Assembly (NCBI GenBank): GCA_015499995.1
Contig: JADNRV010000091.1
Span: 1 to 64,000, forward strand
DNA length: 64,000 nt
Source of the DNA: Flammula alnicola
Taxonomy: Eukaryota > Basidiomycota > Agaricomycetes > Agaricales > Strophariaceae
Direction: 5' to 3'
Positions within the stretch are counted from its first letter, which is position 1. Every line of letters begins with the position of its first letter. The notes under the pieces are model-generated. The model was not told where the DNA came from. It saw nothing but the letters and a program-made list of their open reading frames with translations, and ran no database searches. The position numbers and the translations under genes were made by a program. Below, piece by piece: positions 26,752 to 38,851 of this stretch.

Positions 26752-29486
26752 ATGCCTTCTCAATCGTCAAACGCCCGTTCTTTCCATTTCTCGAATTCGG
26801 ATAACGACAGTATGGATACGCACGATGAGAATTATGGAAGTCGATCAGCCCAAAAGAAATCGTGAATTGCGTGCCTATCATCTGTGGGCCACGAGCTGAT
26901 CGCTGTCTTTCTGCAGCTTTGGCGCCTGTGTAGACTGCAAATCTGTCAAGGTATGTCAAAGGAGCACAGTACTTCAACGAATGCAAATTGAACTATATCC
27001 AGGTGAGATGTGAGTTCGTGCAAGGCGAAAAGAAGTGTCGCCGCTGCCAGGCAAAGAATCTTCCTTGCCAACCCCGCCAAAGGAAGAAGAGGAAGCCTGC
27101 AGAGTGAGCACACTGTCCATGCCTTCTCTACTCCATCTGAATTACTTGTTAGCACGCACGAACAACTTCAAGAGCGCTCCATGAACAAGATATACACATT
27201 CAGAATCTTTTGCGCCAATACGATCAGCGACGGGCCGAGCAGAAAGTACATTATTGGATGTCGAAGGCCTCTACTTCGAAGATGACTGGTATGTTACATT
27301 TTGCTAAAAGTAGTATTAAATAAGGCTGAAAGTTTTTCTAAATAGATCCTGCGGATATCCAGCAACATATGAATTGGCTTCACAAAGGGAAATCTCCTGA
27401 GCTAGCTGTCATGTCCTACTATTCAGGAGGTTAGGGTCCTTGTAAGCTCTCTTTCTCGATGGCTTACCTCTTTGCTGTACAGGAATTCCAATGCAACAGC
27501 TAGTTCTTCCTGAGATCGTTAAACACTGTTCCCTATATCCCGAAGATATCCAGGAACTTTTCTCGATGTAAGCATATCAATTCTATATTTGTTCAGGCAG
27601 ATACTTAAACCTATCCCAGCTTCTTCACCCACGTAAACGTAAGCCATACTGCCGCTTGATTCGTGTCGTTATTTGAACATATTTATAGCCATACTTTTCT
27701 ATCCTTGACCAAAATTATCACACTCCAGAGAAGCTACTTTTACAAGCCCTTTTTTATTTACCGTTGGTGAGTTCTTTCCGATTATAACGTGGTACAGCTC
27801 TCGAATATGTCATAGTGTGTGCTGTCGCTTCACGGTATTACTCCGCTCGACCCGCTCTTTATCCGCTCGCAATGGAGTTCGCAAGAGACCTTGCTGGGCA
27901 AGGATTGGTGGAAGGTCACCGGAGTGTTGATGTTTGTCAAGCTTATCTCATCATGGCCGTGTATCCTGTGCCGAAGAAGAAGTGGGTGGAGGATAGGAGC
28001 TGGTTGTTAATGGGTGTCGCAATCAGGTGAGTAGCTAATTTTATGATTTGCGGCGAGTATTCAGCCATTCTTCAGAATGGCTATGGAATTGGAATTGAAT
28101 CGACCGCCACCCCTACATACGACGAACGCGAAGCTCTTAACCGGACGCGAACGTGGCTCAATTGTTATTGTGTTGATGGATCCCATGCCATTCAATTTGG
28201 CAAAGTACCAATGCTTCGTCTGGATGACTACCTTGCTCGCAATTCTCGCGAGTGGTACAAATCTTCGCTCATGAACACCCCGTTTGATGTTCATCTGTGT
28301 GCATACGTGCAAATTCTTATCCTTATGGCGAAATGGAGGGAACACATCAAGGAGGGTCCAAGTAAACCCAACAGCCAGGGCGAAGTGAGTTGTTCTTTGA
28401 AGTGGTCAAGCTATCTCAGTCTGACGTTCGTGATAGCTACAAGACGTTGTCACATCGGCCCTTGAGATGCAGGAAACGCTGTCGCGCGAAATGAATATCT
28501 GGGCAGGTGCATATACTGAGGAGTACATGCTTATGCGTAAGCGAATTTTTTTCAAGCAATACCAATACTTAATATTTAATATTTAATAGCTCTCCCCATT
28601 TGTAGTTATCGGGGGAACACAACTCCAATGTAAGCATTGTGACCCGTACCATCTCAATTTATCTAATCTCAATTCACCAGGATTGTGGCATATTTGAGAT
28701 TGGTCGTCCTCCTGGAAGGCTTCCAGAAAAGCAAGCCCGAAGACTTGCTCCAGGATTCCGAAATTTTGGTTAAATCCATCGATGCAGCTCGTAGTGTGAT
28801 TCAAATAACGATAGAACGGTTGTACCCGACTGGGTATCTGCGTTATGCCATGGATGCAACTTTCTATATGTATCTTTTGCAGCTGCATTCCTGATAAATG
28901 TAGGTCTCAGCCTATTGTACTACTGCTGATTTGCTAATATTCTGTCCAATTTCAGTTATTTCGTCCCCGCCATTTACCTCTTCTTGACGACAATTTGCAG
29001 AAAGAAATTATTATCTCCGTGTCACAGCTGATCTCTATCCTTGGATCCAACGACGTCGCTCTGGACGGCAGGCATACACCTGCTTTATACTCGCGGTTTT
29101 TGTCATCTCTGATGGTGAAACATGCTCTCATGATGAGCGACATGGACACGTTAGGGAACGAGTATTCTCAAGCTGGAGGTTCGAAGGTCTTGAATCGTCG
29201 AACAACACCTCCAGATGGCTTCAATTGGCCAGACGTTCGACAAACCAACACCCATTCCGGAAATGGCGCATCTGACCTTGGCAAAGGTTCTGGTTTTCAA
29301 TTTCAAGGAGAAATCGTTATGGATTACAGCCTATCCCATTTTATCAAAACCGTCACAGAATACACACGCCCCTCGACGGAGATGGAGACGGACCTGGCAC
29401 TGGCATGGGAAACGTGGAAGCCAGAAGTCGTTCAACCTCCCATGTGGTCCCAACCCATCCCTGTTCAAGGCATCTTTTCTGCTTGA
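26752..29486 (+). CDS. Zn2Cys6 transcription factor (PriB/PrtT-like)
   Basis: Start at the ATG at 26752 (MPSQSSNARSF). The zinc cluster is split by an intron: C-x2-C-x6-C-x8-C-x2-C-x6-C (CVDCKSVKVRC ... CRRCQAKNLPC), exactly the Gal4-type spacing, followed by a basic stretch. A helical segment and the fungal-specific regulator domain follow (PYFSILDQNYHTPEKLLLQA, AVASRYYSARPALYPLAM, DVCQAYLIMAVYPVP, DRSWLLMGVAIR, LNRTRTWLNCYCVDGS, IQFGKVP). This middle domain resembles basidiomycete PriB and ascomycete PrtT regulators; the target genes are unknown. The frame is lost at the CCCC run 28110-28113, and one more C would join both parts. The junction near 27770-27800 is also awkward. It ends VQGIFSA at 29486. 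Confidence 0.85.
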
Positions 29487-29752
29487 TTAATACTTACAGC
29501 ACATTTAAGATACATAATGATAGAACCTACACTACTCTCTCTAATCCGTGTATACTTAAATCGTGTACATAGTAGTTATCTTCATGATAATTTGCATAGT
29601 TTAAATTAAACCTATTTAACATTTACTTCGATATCAGATAAGTCCCTGATAAGTCCGTCAACACGATCACGCGTGGGAACAACTGCGACGCGTTCTTGTC
29701 GTTGTCAGTCGCAATCCCTTCTTGCTCATTTGGACGGTGGTCCAGGTGCATT

Positions 29753-32700
29753 ATGCATCGTTTTCAGCCGACGCGCGCGTCTCCTCCAGCCAGACACGCA
29801 ACTAACACACCTACGCAGTCAGATCTCTCTCAGTCGGTCAACGCCGCGGTGGCACCAGAACTGCAGCATTTATCCGCAGAAGATATCGAGATACTTGAAG
29901 CTGTGATAAAACGCGCCGGTCCAGCGCAACGACATTTTTTACCATTTTCAAAGCCTATCTCGACGTCCTCAAGGAACGTGGGCTCGACCCTCACGAAGTC
30001 GTCTACTATGGGAAGTTACTGAAACTGGGAACGCTGAAGGGCAAGAATTGGGGCGACAAGTGGGAGACGGTCAAGGCCCAGACTGAATTTGTGAGTTTGG
30101 ACCATGATATGACCTTGCTACGTAGACTAAAAGCTCGTCTAGAAAACTCCGATTACGCCTACATTTGGCAGCTTCCAATCCGAGTCTGTTCTGCATCCAC
30201 ATATGATGCCGGAGAGCAGAACATCTGACGATCAATACTCGAGTTCCTCTCGCCTGCATAATATTAACGGGATAACAGAGAAACATCACACTGCAGAAAT
30301 GAAACACCCATTATCGAAGTTTGGCGTAATGAATGCTTTTCGAGGATCCGAGAAAACCACCACGGTTGAGAAGAAATTCCAGCTCGATGCTAAGGAATTC
30401 CCAATTCTTGCCTCCATTGCAGAAAGAGCCAAATCAATAAAGCATACTTCACCAACCATCACGTCGGACGAGGGTGCAAATTCTTCTCCGGTTCCTCCAT
30501 CTTATAAATCCACTGTATTTGACTCGACCATGCCGACTCTACCTCTCCATCAAATACCCAAACCAGAGAAGATTCACTCTATGTTTACTGCACGTAAAAC
30601 CGCTTCTGTACCGCACGAGAAGAGAAAAGCCGTAGACTTAGACGACGCGTGGAAGAACATTAGACTTGAACAGGACGAGAAGTTTGCCGATAAATTCCGA
30701 GAGGATATGCTCGTAGCTCGCTGTTGGGAGATGTGGAGGCAAGGATTCTTGTGGATTACTGTGCGTATTCATTTCACATTTTATGTAACCCTCTATTCTC
30801 ATCGAAACTTTAGACCACTCATCAACAAATTGGAGAAGCTCGGGATAAGCTCCTTCTCAGATTATTCATGCAACGTTGGCAAAGACAGCTTACCACTCTA
30901 CGGAACCGAGAGGATGAGCTGGTGGCGCAGTTCGACACACATCGCGTTAAGCTTATATTTGACGTGTGGCGAATGAAGTTGAAGCATAGGCGCCAAATTG
31001 CTTGGCGGAACGACATGCGGCAGAAGATGAAAATCATCAAGAATAAATCTGAAAGCCGACTCAAGGAGGATGCATGGGCGACGTGGCGGCAGCTATATCT
31101 AGCACATCGCGCCGATGCTCACCATCGATCGTCCTTGTTAATTCGGTACCACAGTCGATGGAAGGAGAAGCTGATGAAGCTTGATGATATGGACAGTGTT
31201 GCAGACCAATTTGGGGAAAGTTCGCATTTTAGATCGTTACAGAAATGCTGGTCCAAATGGAAGGAAACCGCAAGTTTGCGACATGATGAACACCTTATGG
31301 TCCAGAGAATTGATTGTAGGATCATGGCCAATAGCATTGATCTATGGAGGAAACGCATGTAAGCCTTGCCCTTTCACCTGTTATATTCTGAGTTAATCAT
31401 ATGAAATAGTGCGGATATCAGAGTTGCTGATAAGTTTCGAAATAAGATGATCATGAAGCATTCGGTTCAGGCATGGAAGAAGTCCATGAACAGATTGAGG
31501 GTGACTATTTGTTCATTATATCTCTCTCAGTCCCTCAAGGTAACAGCCCACATTCTAGGATTTCGGCGATCGTTCGGAAGAGCATCTTATTCGCCACGAT
31601 GAATTTCTGCTGCGCGCTATAATTCGGAGATGGAGAATACGAATGCGAGGCAAACGGCTTGAATATCTCAAAACATCGCTGATCGTGAGAGACGCATGGC
31701 AAATTTGGAGAGCCAGGATTGAAAGCCACAGCGCTAAACACGGTGATGCTCCTCCTTTTCATTGATCCATTATACTCTCTTACTTGATTCTCAATACGCC
31801 TAGACCTCGCCCAGAATTTTTTCAATCGCACCAATACTCGCCTTGCTGCCAACGCACTGGTTCGTTGGCACCAGATTCTTAGTACTCATCAGAATGCATA
31901 TAACTATGCTGTCAAATATGATGAAACACAGTTGCGTGCCAAAGTATTGCTTCTCTGGCGCCTTCGCCTGCGTGACAGCCTTCAGTCAGTCAAAGTGGCT
32001 CGATGGGCGGACAGATTTTTTGCGACTCGCAGAGCTTGGAGGGTATGGATTGCGGCGATGGAAGAAAAGAAAAGAAAAGAACGACTAAAGCGTTGGAATG
32101 TCGCCAGAGCTCGCAAAGTCTTGAATGGTACATTTGTCAGATTATTTTATTATCTAGATCAAGCTTTCTTACGATTTCTACATCTAGTTTGGCGTCGTCG
32201 AGCACGTGAAGAGAACTACTTAAAGCAATGCGAATGTATCATGCGAGACCGCGTAGAGAAGGTAAGGTCCATTTTGACGACCACTTGGGATAAACCTGAA
32301 AACATTGTAACAGCGGATCTTATCCAATGCATTGACGCGCTGGACTAAACAAATCATCAAGATCAAAGTTCGTGAATTGGACGTGGCAGATCGATACGAA
32401 GCTTCTCGGCGAGCTTCTCTACTACGGTAGGTCTTGCAGAACATAAATGAAATGTGTCATCTGAGTACGTTTATCTTTCAGAGCCGCTTTTCAAAAGTGG
32501 AAACTTTGCCATCGACAGCATGTCGAAGAAGTTAGTCTGCTGGAAAACCATCTTCTTTTGAAGCGACGAGGTAATTCTTTGACTCCTAATTTTCAATTTT
32601 TGGATATTAGGTTCATGTTGACTCTGTCAGATGTTCTCAGTCGCGCTTTTCATCGCTGGCTGAGTGTGAAACGCTCCGTTGCACACAGGCGCTTGACCCA

Positions 32701-33773
32701 CCAACACAAAGAAGCTCAACTTCGCCAATTAGCTATTACATCCGCTTGGGAGAAATGGCGAGAAAGGTTCAAAGAGGAGAGATTACGTCCATTGGTTTGT
32801 TCCTTCCCTTGGAAAATATTTAATGTCCTGAAGCCTTTTCCAGGAATATGAAATTATTCTAGCGAATCAGAAGAATGTCCTCCTTAACGCATTTACCGTC
32901 TGGCTATCTAGAACAGACGTGAGTTAGTTGCCTCAGCGTCTCGTGTTTCGGGTTCTAATTGTGTTATATAGTCTCTGCCCGCTGTAAGGTTTCATTCAAA
33001 ACATCTCAAAGAGAAGTTTTTCAAGATATGGCGAAATGCGATGCCGATCGCGCTACGAGCTAAGAAAGCTCGAGAAACAGATCGTTATAATACACTGGGT
33101 GAAAATATCCTTTTCTCTAGGTGTATATGACGACTAACAATGGCTTATCATTCCATGCAGCCAAATGTTTTGAGAAATGGCTGCAAGCATATAAATCCAA
33201 GACTACCCTCAAAGCTGTTGCGTGAGTCTCTCTTACTATGTTCCCATTCTACTAATCTAATTTCCCCTTTAGACGGGCGAAGTTTCTGCGGCTACCAGCT
33301 GCTGCTTCTCGACAACCTGTGACCAAATCACGCCGCCCTTTCGCAGATCCTCAATGCATTTTCCCGCACAGCACCCCGCGATCAGTTCAAGGCGATGACG
33401 GTCAAGCAAATAATGACCCTTGCCTGACTCCCCCAAGCAATCCTTCGTTCCAAGAAATGAGTTCGTGAAACATAGGCCACGGTCGGAAAGGTATGCGACA
33501 CGCTCTGAGTATGGGAGTTCTACTCGTGAGCCAAGTCCCGACCTGCCAAGGGAAAGGTTCATACAGCGAACGGGACTCGTGAAACCTAAAACACGGTCGG
33601 AACGAAGCATTCCTCGCTCTGAGTACGGGTTACCATCCACTCGTCAACCAAGTCCCGTTCGTTCCATTGTTTCCATGCCGGATAGAAGGTCGAGGAGCCC
33701 ACATCTCTTAACATACCCGGCCCACCATCATCCACAGCGGATACAGGAGGGAGCACTCTTTGGTCCGCCTTAA
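29753..33773 (+). CDS. SFI1: Sfi1 spindle pole/centrosome protein
   Basis: Centrin-binding scaffold needed for spindle pole body duplication. The N-terminus (from the ATG at 29753) has a helical domain ending FKAYLDVLKERGLDPHEVV and YYGKLLKLGTLKG. From about 30640 to 33300 comes a long series of Sfi1 repeats, about 30-35 residues each with an invariant Trp (AWATWRQLYLAHR, KCWSKWKETASLR, SIDLWRKRM, AWKKSMNRL, LLWRLRLRDSLQ, AWRVWIAAMEEKK, AFHRWLSVKRSV, AWEKWRERFKEER). The frame slips at about 29921 (CC run) and 33429-33433 (CCCCC run). Without the second correction the frame would stop at 33468; with it, an Arg/Ser-rich tail with two similar ~40-residue units runs to 33773. Confidence 0.85.
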
Positions 33774-33967
33774 AAGACCTGAGACCACGTCGCCCCCGAA
33801 ACCTATGATTTCTCCCCACTCTGGCATTAATTTATTGAACTATTTATTCTCGCTCTCCTCTGCTTCATATTGTATGACAACAAGCATGACTTATGGTCCT
33901 CTCGCTATGCACTTCTATGTATGTTAGCAAATATTCATTTGAACAGTCTCCATTGCGCACCCAACGC

Positions 33968-34266
33968 TCACGAATTGCGGTAATATTGCCATCCTACCCA
34001 GTTTGCAATGACGAAGTAGGAGGTGGTGGGTATGAGAAGCAATGCAAAATACTTGTAGTGGGTATCTTTTGCCAACAAGTCAAGGACCTAATAATGGAGA
34101 TTATTAGAGGTTTCTGGCAAGTCCAAAAAGGGCATACCGAAATTCCAGTCAGGGGCAGAAAAGCGCTAAATAGCACCGCATAGCTTGCTACTGCAAAGAA
34201 AAGAAAGGAAAATACAATGATAACATGCCCTGTATTCAGTTTGGATGGAGCAGCATTGCGATTCAT
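33968..34266 (-). CDS. PIG-Y-like subunit of GPI-GlcNAc transferase
   Basis: Two-exon gene of about 82 codons. Exon 1 from the ATG at 34266 encodes GHVIIVFSFLFFAVASYAVL, a transmembrane segment, then LPLTGIS. A 54-nt GT..AG intron follows. Exon 2 encodes VLDLLAKDTHYKYFALLLIP and a second membrane segment (YFVIANWVGWQYYRNS), ending at 33968. Size, two-helix hairpin and the NWVGWQYYRNS end fit the PIG-Y family, which belongs to the first enzyme of GPI-anchor synthesis in the ER. The assignment rests on remembered family features, so it is moderately certain. The gene is convergent with SFI1 and divergent from the next small gene. Confidence 0.7.
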
Positions 34267-34428
34267 AGCCAGATTAATCGCGGCGTGAGCGAAGATTCGA
34301 ACTTGTTGTGAACGCGAACCGGTGCCCGTTGTTGAGCCTGGGAAAGATGATGGAGCTTGTTGTGTTGCTAGGTTGTTATGTAAGACAGTTCAAGCACACT
34401 ATCCACATACCACCTCTACCGCATCACT

Positions 34429-34909
34429 ATGAGCTCTAGATCTGAAGACGTTCCCGTACAGGAGCAAGACGAACCCATTGGGTCTGTGAATTCACTCGTA
34501 TTCTGCCGGGCCTTTCAGGAAGGGATAGTCTGATCGTGACCCTTCAGAGTCTACCACTCTTCTAAGGAAGAACGCTTCCCCATCGTGGACCTTCCAGAGA
34601 TACCCACCACTGATCTAAGTCTCGATTTCTCGACCTTCATTAACCCGGACACCCCCGAGTGAGTTTTTTTCATGTCGTCGTCGCGCACACACGCTCGATG
34701 GGCAGAATACTAATGACGTACGATTTCGCAGAGGACAAAAAATCCAGAAACGGGCGTCCAACGTGATGAAACTTGCAGAGGAGAACGAAAAACTGAAGAC
34801 GGAACTTAAAGCCATGACAGCACGTCTGGAAGCCGCTGAACGTGCGGCTGAGCGTAGGCGAGAGCTGATGAGGATGGAACAGAAAATCATGGAGGAGCCA
34901 TCGTCCTAA
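34429..34909 (+). CDS. Small coiled-coil protein, unknown function
   Basis: Three exons from the ATG at 34429 (MSSRSEDVPVQEQDEPIG) with consistent splice phases: the intron from about 34480 joins to VYHSSKEERFPIVDLPEIP, and a second intron (about 34660-34731) joins to GQKIQKRASNVMKLAEENEK. The last exon is a charged amphipathic helix with Leu/Ala heptads, ending MEEPSS at 34909. The protein is about 110 residues. The final exon recalls a leucine-zipper dimerisation helix, but there is no bZIP basic region, so I assign no function. Confidence 0.6.
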
Positions 34910-34954
34910 TGGTCCGCAAGTTGCCAATGATACCCACACGTTATTCAGAATATT

Positions 34955-36520
34955 TTGGAAGGAGGACACTTTCCTACTATTGACATTGAATCGACATCCT
35001 TGAGTTTTGAAACGAGCTCCTATGTAATTTTACGACTATTAATTTTATGGCATACAATTGGCTACGCACGTGACCGAAGGAAAAGTATCGCGCGATCGCG
35101 GTTGCACTTTGGTTGTACCGAAGATTTAACTGTAAAAAATCAACAAGCGAGCAGGGAGGACATGCTGTGTATTTTGTTCAAATCTCCGAATCCTGGTGAG
35201 GTCAGGCAATTACAGAATCGTGTTCAAGAATGGCTGGTACTAGCAGTACCTTAGAGCAAAACTTGAGCAAAACAATACGTCGCAGAAAAATATACACTAC
35301 GGCAGCTCAAGGATGTTTCGTCTTGTTAGCAAAAAAGAGAAGTTACTCAGAAATTGTAGGCCCTGGTGGGGTCCATTCGTTTGACAATTTTTCGGTATTT
35401 CATCTTATTAATTGGTTGACTACGGAGAAACCAAGATCGTCGAGAATTTCAAGCAGAAATATTTGGCTATTTGCTTTGTTATAAAGCGAACCTTGAATTT
35501 CGAAACAGTAAATGAATTCTATGACAATTGCCCTTGACTAGGCGCGGGAGTTGTGTGCAAGTTGTGTGGCGCGACTGCCGCTTTAGGAATCTTAATAACT
35601 ATTCCTCGGATCAGCGAGTGCAAGTCCTCAGGCCTCAGGCCTCAGGTGTGAAAAATTTGATGAAATTCACATTAATGACTTTATTGGTTTGTTGTTGAAA
35701 TGGCACTGGGACCGGCTTAGTGAATATTACTATCAGTGTTTATACAGTAGATTTTTCCTGCTCGAGATTGCACATAGATTGTTACCCTTCCAAGCCTGGT
35801 TATGTGAAATGTGGGAATTCGCCCTTTCCAAATTTATAAAACCGGGATCCTTGCACCTACGACCGTTTGAAAAGGCATACGACTTAAACTCCTTCGCAAG
35901 AAGATATGTCGCAAACATTCTTGAGCACCTCGACAAACAAAATGACAGTTCTATTGGCAGTATATCGACAGACACGATGTCTAATAAGCTTGAATGCATT
36001 TCATTGAAAGCATGAAGCTGCTTTGGATATCATGCCAAACTAGAGGAGTAAGCTATTGTGGTATAACACAACTACTGGGTAGTATGAAAGAATTTATTTA
36101 CGCTGCGGACGTCTGTACAACTGGGTCAATTAATACCTAAGTCATCGCAAACTGAGTGCCCCAAAAATTAACGATATGTCCAAATATTCCTCTGCAAAAC
36201 ATTGGGGTCCTGGTGCAAGAAAAATCCTGGATCCTCTCCGGTGACATCGTTGTCAAAGTAGGAGCCAGGCCCAAAGGCTGCAAGCGCAATACCAATTATA
36301 CCGGAAGCCAGGCTATGGCCATTACGAAGATTTTATCGATAAACTCCTTGACTAGGTTTCGGCAGGCAAATCTTTGAGACATTATGATTCCGGTTTCCTC
36401 GAGACATCGGCACAGACCACGAAGGTAGCTATGCGAATTTCCCGATATATTCCAAGTTACGAGGTCCATATGTAGGAATTGATTTGGAAAAAACGAGGGT
36501 CGTCAAGGCTTGATAAATCC
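34955..36520 (+). pseudogene. Decayed coding relic, unknown family
   Basis: Protein-like sequence appears in successive frames without a single open reading frame: EDLTVKNQQASREDMLCIL and NPGEVRQLQNRVQEWL (35120-35240), IRRRKIYTTAAQGCFVLLAK and GPGGVHSFDNFSVFHLINWL (35270-35420), FKQKYLAICFVIKRTLNFET (about 35450-35510), then a long open stretch from about 35645 to 36015 (LLLKWHWDRLSEYYY, IAHRLLPFQAWLCEMWEFAL, GSLHLRPFEKAYDLNSFARR). Further on, 36168-36420 reads KHWGPGARKILDPLR and KPGYGHYEDFIDKLLD with in-frame TGA and TAG. I do not recognise the family. Frame slips plus true stop codons suggest a dead gene rather than missing bases alone. Confidence 0.4.
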
Positions 36521-36797
36521 AGAGAAATGAACGACTCCAGCGTCCAAACTTAGATGTCCAGGACAACGGATTGCAGCACGTGCCCGCAGTGGATGAGGCC
36601 GATACTCACGCAAGTCTCAAGAGAACGCGTCGGCGACGCGAACAGCTGGAGACAAAGCAAAGGGGTAAGAGAAGGGAAATAGTGGTGGGAAGACTTGGGT
36701 TCAACCCTTGCCTATCGTCCTCGGAGCAGATTGATCATGGGGACACTCATTTCGTATCTACAATCTACTCCAACTTCCATGTTCATATCGATCTCGC

Positions 36798-36805
36798 TAT
36801 ATAAG
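36798..36805 (+). promoter_or_regulatory. TATA box of the oxidoreductase gene
   Basis: TATATAAG, about 105 bp before the ATG at 36907. Confidence 0.5.
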
Positions 36806-36906
36806 CAGTCACACTCCATCCTCGTTCCTTCCTTCCCTTCCACATCGATCAGTGAGTCCGTTGTCACTCCCAGATTTCTTTCTTTACTTACCCCCCAACC
36901 CAGCAC

Positions 36907-38688
36907 ATGATGTCTAGTCGAAGACCCTCAGGAATCCGTGGTTCTGACCGCCGAGGCTCGGGAGCCCAGTCCCGCCGCCCATCTATTGACCCTTCGAGGC
37001 TTGTGCCCATGGACAAGTAAATTCATTTCAGACATATGAGATGTCTCTATGCCGTGTTGAACCTCTTCTCCCTCAGGGTCACTCATGTAGGTGGGTCGGA
37101 TGACTTCAATGTGGTGTTCATTGGCGCAGGAAACATCATGTTCGGTGCGTCCAGTTGCTCTTTGCTTGATCTCCGATACTGATTGCCCATTCCATGTCCA
37201 GGATCAGAGGAAGGGCCTTGGAACCACTCTTTCCGTTTTGAACAGTAAGCCCTCTTCCCAGACATTCCTCGTAACCTTGATTGACCGGCAAATTAGCAAA
37301 CTCGGCCGTCGTCTCAAGGTCGTCGCTCTCGTAGATCCTGCTATTGAGCGGGCTACAGCTGTTCTTCAGAAGAAATGCGACTCGTTCGTCGTGTCGGCAT
37401 ACCAGGACACTCGTGTCTTCAAGACATTTGAAGATTTCGTTAGGAACATGTCTCCCCGCGACCGACCTCGTGCCATCATCGTTGGAAGCCCTCCCATGTT
37501 CCGTGGCTCAACACAACCTGGACGCGATATTGAATTGCAGATTCTGAAGCATTTCCCTGGGGTCGCCATATTCATAGAAAAGCCCATCGCCACCGGGCCT
37601 GAAGAGGAGATCGACGAGGCATTCAAGATTGCTAAAATGATTGACGACTCTAATACCATATGCTCTGTCGGGTAAGAATTTCACCTGCGGGATTCTTCAC
37701 CATGGCTTGGTGTAGAGGACTTATGATATTTCTCTGTAGATACATGCTGCGGTACTTGAAGGCCGTACAGATGATGAAGCAGATCATCAACGACAACGGC
37801 CTCACGGTCATGAGCACCATCGCCCGCTACGCCTGTGCGTACGAGTCTATCGCGAAACCTGACTGGTGGGATAAATCTAAAAGGTAGAACACAAAGCCAA
37901 GACTACAAGATCACGAGTCACTGATGGCGTCAATGGCTTTCTTTAGCGCCGGCCCGATCATTGAGCAGGGAACCCATTTCTGCGATTTGTCGCGCTATTT
38001 CGGCGGAGAGGTCGACATTGCGACTGTTCAAGCGCATTCTCTCGAGTGGGATGAGAACGCTGGACATCTTTCGAGGATCAGAGTTGACGAGAGCAAGATC
38101 CTGCCTGAAAATCGTGTTCCTCGAGTAACTGCGGCAGTCTGGTAGCAGTGCTTTCTACATATACCAATTGCTCGACTAACATTCTCACTATGTGAAGGAA
38201 ATACGACAGCGGAGCCGTAGGCAGCTTCACTCATGTCGTAGCCCTCCAAGGACACGACTACAGCTGCGAGTTTGAAATCTATGCAGATGGCTATTCTCTC
38301 AAGTATGTCGTCCCTTGGTGTTTATTCTGACCGACCTTGATAAAAAAATTGCCAGGTTGGTCAACCCCTACGTCTCACCTGTGCTTTACATCCGTAAACC
38401 AGGAGACGATAACGAGACGACCATGAGATTCGGAGACGACGATCCGTTCTTCTCTGAGGTTTCCAACCTTATCGACATAATTGAGGACATTGAGGAGGAC
38501 CCCGAGGCTTCCCAGATCCTCAGCTCCTATGAAGGTACTTGAACCCCGAGGCACAACTTTGTTAAGGACTAACGTGGTGGTATTTAGACGCTGTCAGAAC
38601 ATACGAGTTTACTTGGGCAATCCGCAAGGCTTCTGAACAGTCTCGTGCAGCCAAACTCAAGGCGAGCAAGGAGGCAGCTGCGGCATAG
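36907..38688 (+). CDS. Gfo/Idh/MocA-family NAD(P)-dependent oxidoreductase
   Basis: Start at the ATG at 36907; a basic Ser/Arg-rich leader (MMSSRRPSGIRGSDRRGSGA) precedes the Rossmann fold. The dinucleotide motif is VVFIGAGNIMFG, with the family's EKP catalytic signature in VAIFIEKPIATGPEEE. The SVGYMLRYLKAV segment and the C-terminal alpha/beta domain (IIEQGTHFCDLSRYFGGEVD, GAVGSFTHVVALQGHDYSCE) follow. The splice phases I checked in the second half are consistent, and the frame seems intact to the stop at 38688. The family oxidises sugars, inositols or similar polyols; the natural substrate cannot be told. The leader with repeated RRPS is more likely a regulatory tail than a targeting peptide. 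Confidence 0.88.
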
Positions 38689-38851
38689 AAGTCCAATGTT
38701 TAAGACAATGATCATGAAATGTAAGGACATTTTTGTACACATAAAATTTAGAGAATAGGTTTTCTGGATAGCCATGTATTGCTACCTGCTCGGTACAATC
38801 ATTCTGCAAGAAATGACAATCCAGTGTGACGAAATATTGGCCACAATAACA

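Noticed and set aside
35618..35650. Short tandem CCTCAGG repeat
   Set aside because: Only about three units; no evidence of function, probably slippage.
36685..36715. GGTTCAANCC-like box resembling a tRNA T-arm
   Set aside because: No A box, acceptor stem or anticodon arm could be fitted around it.
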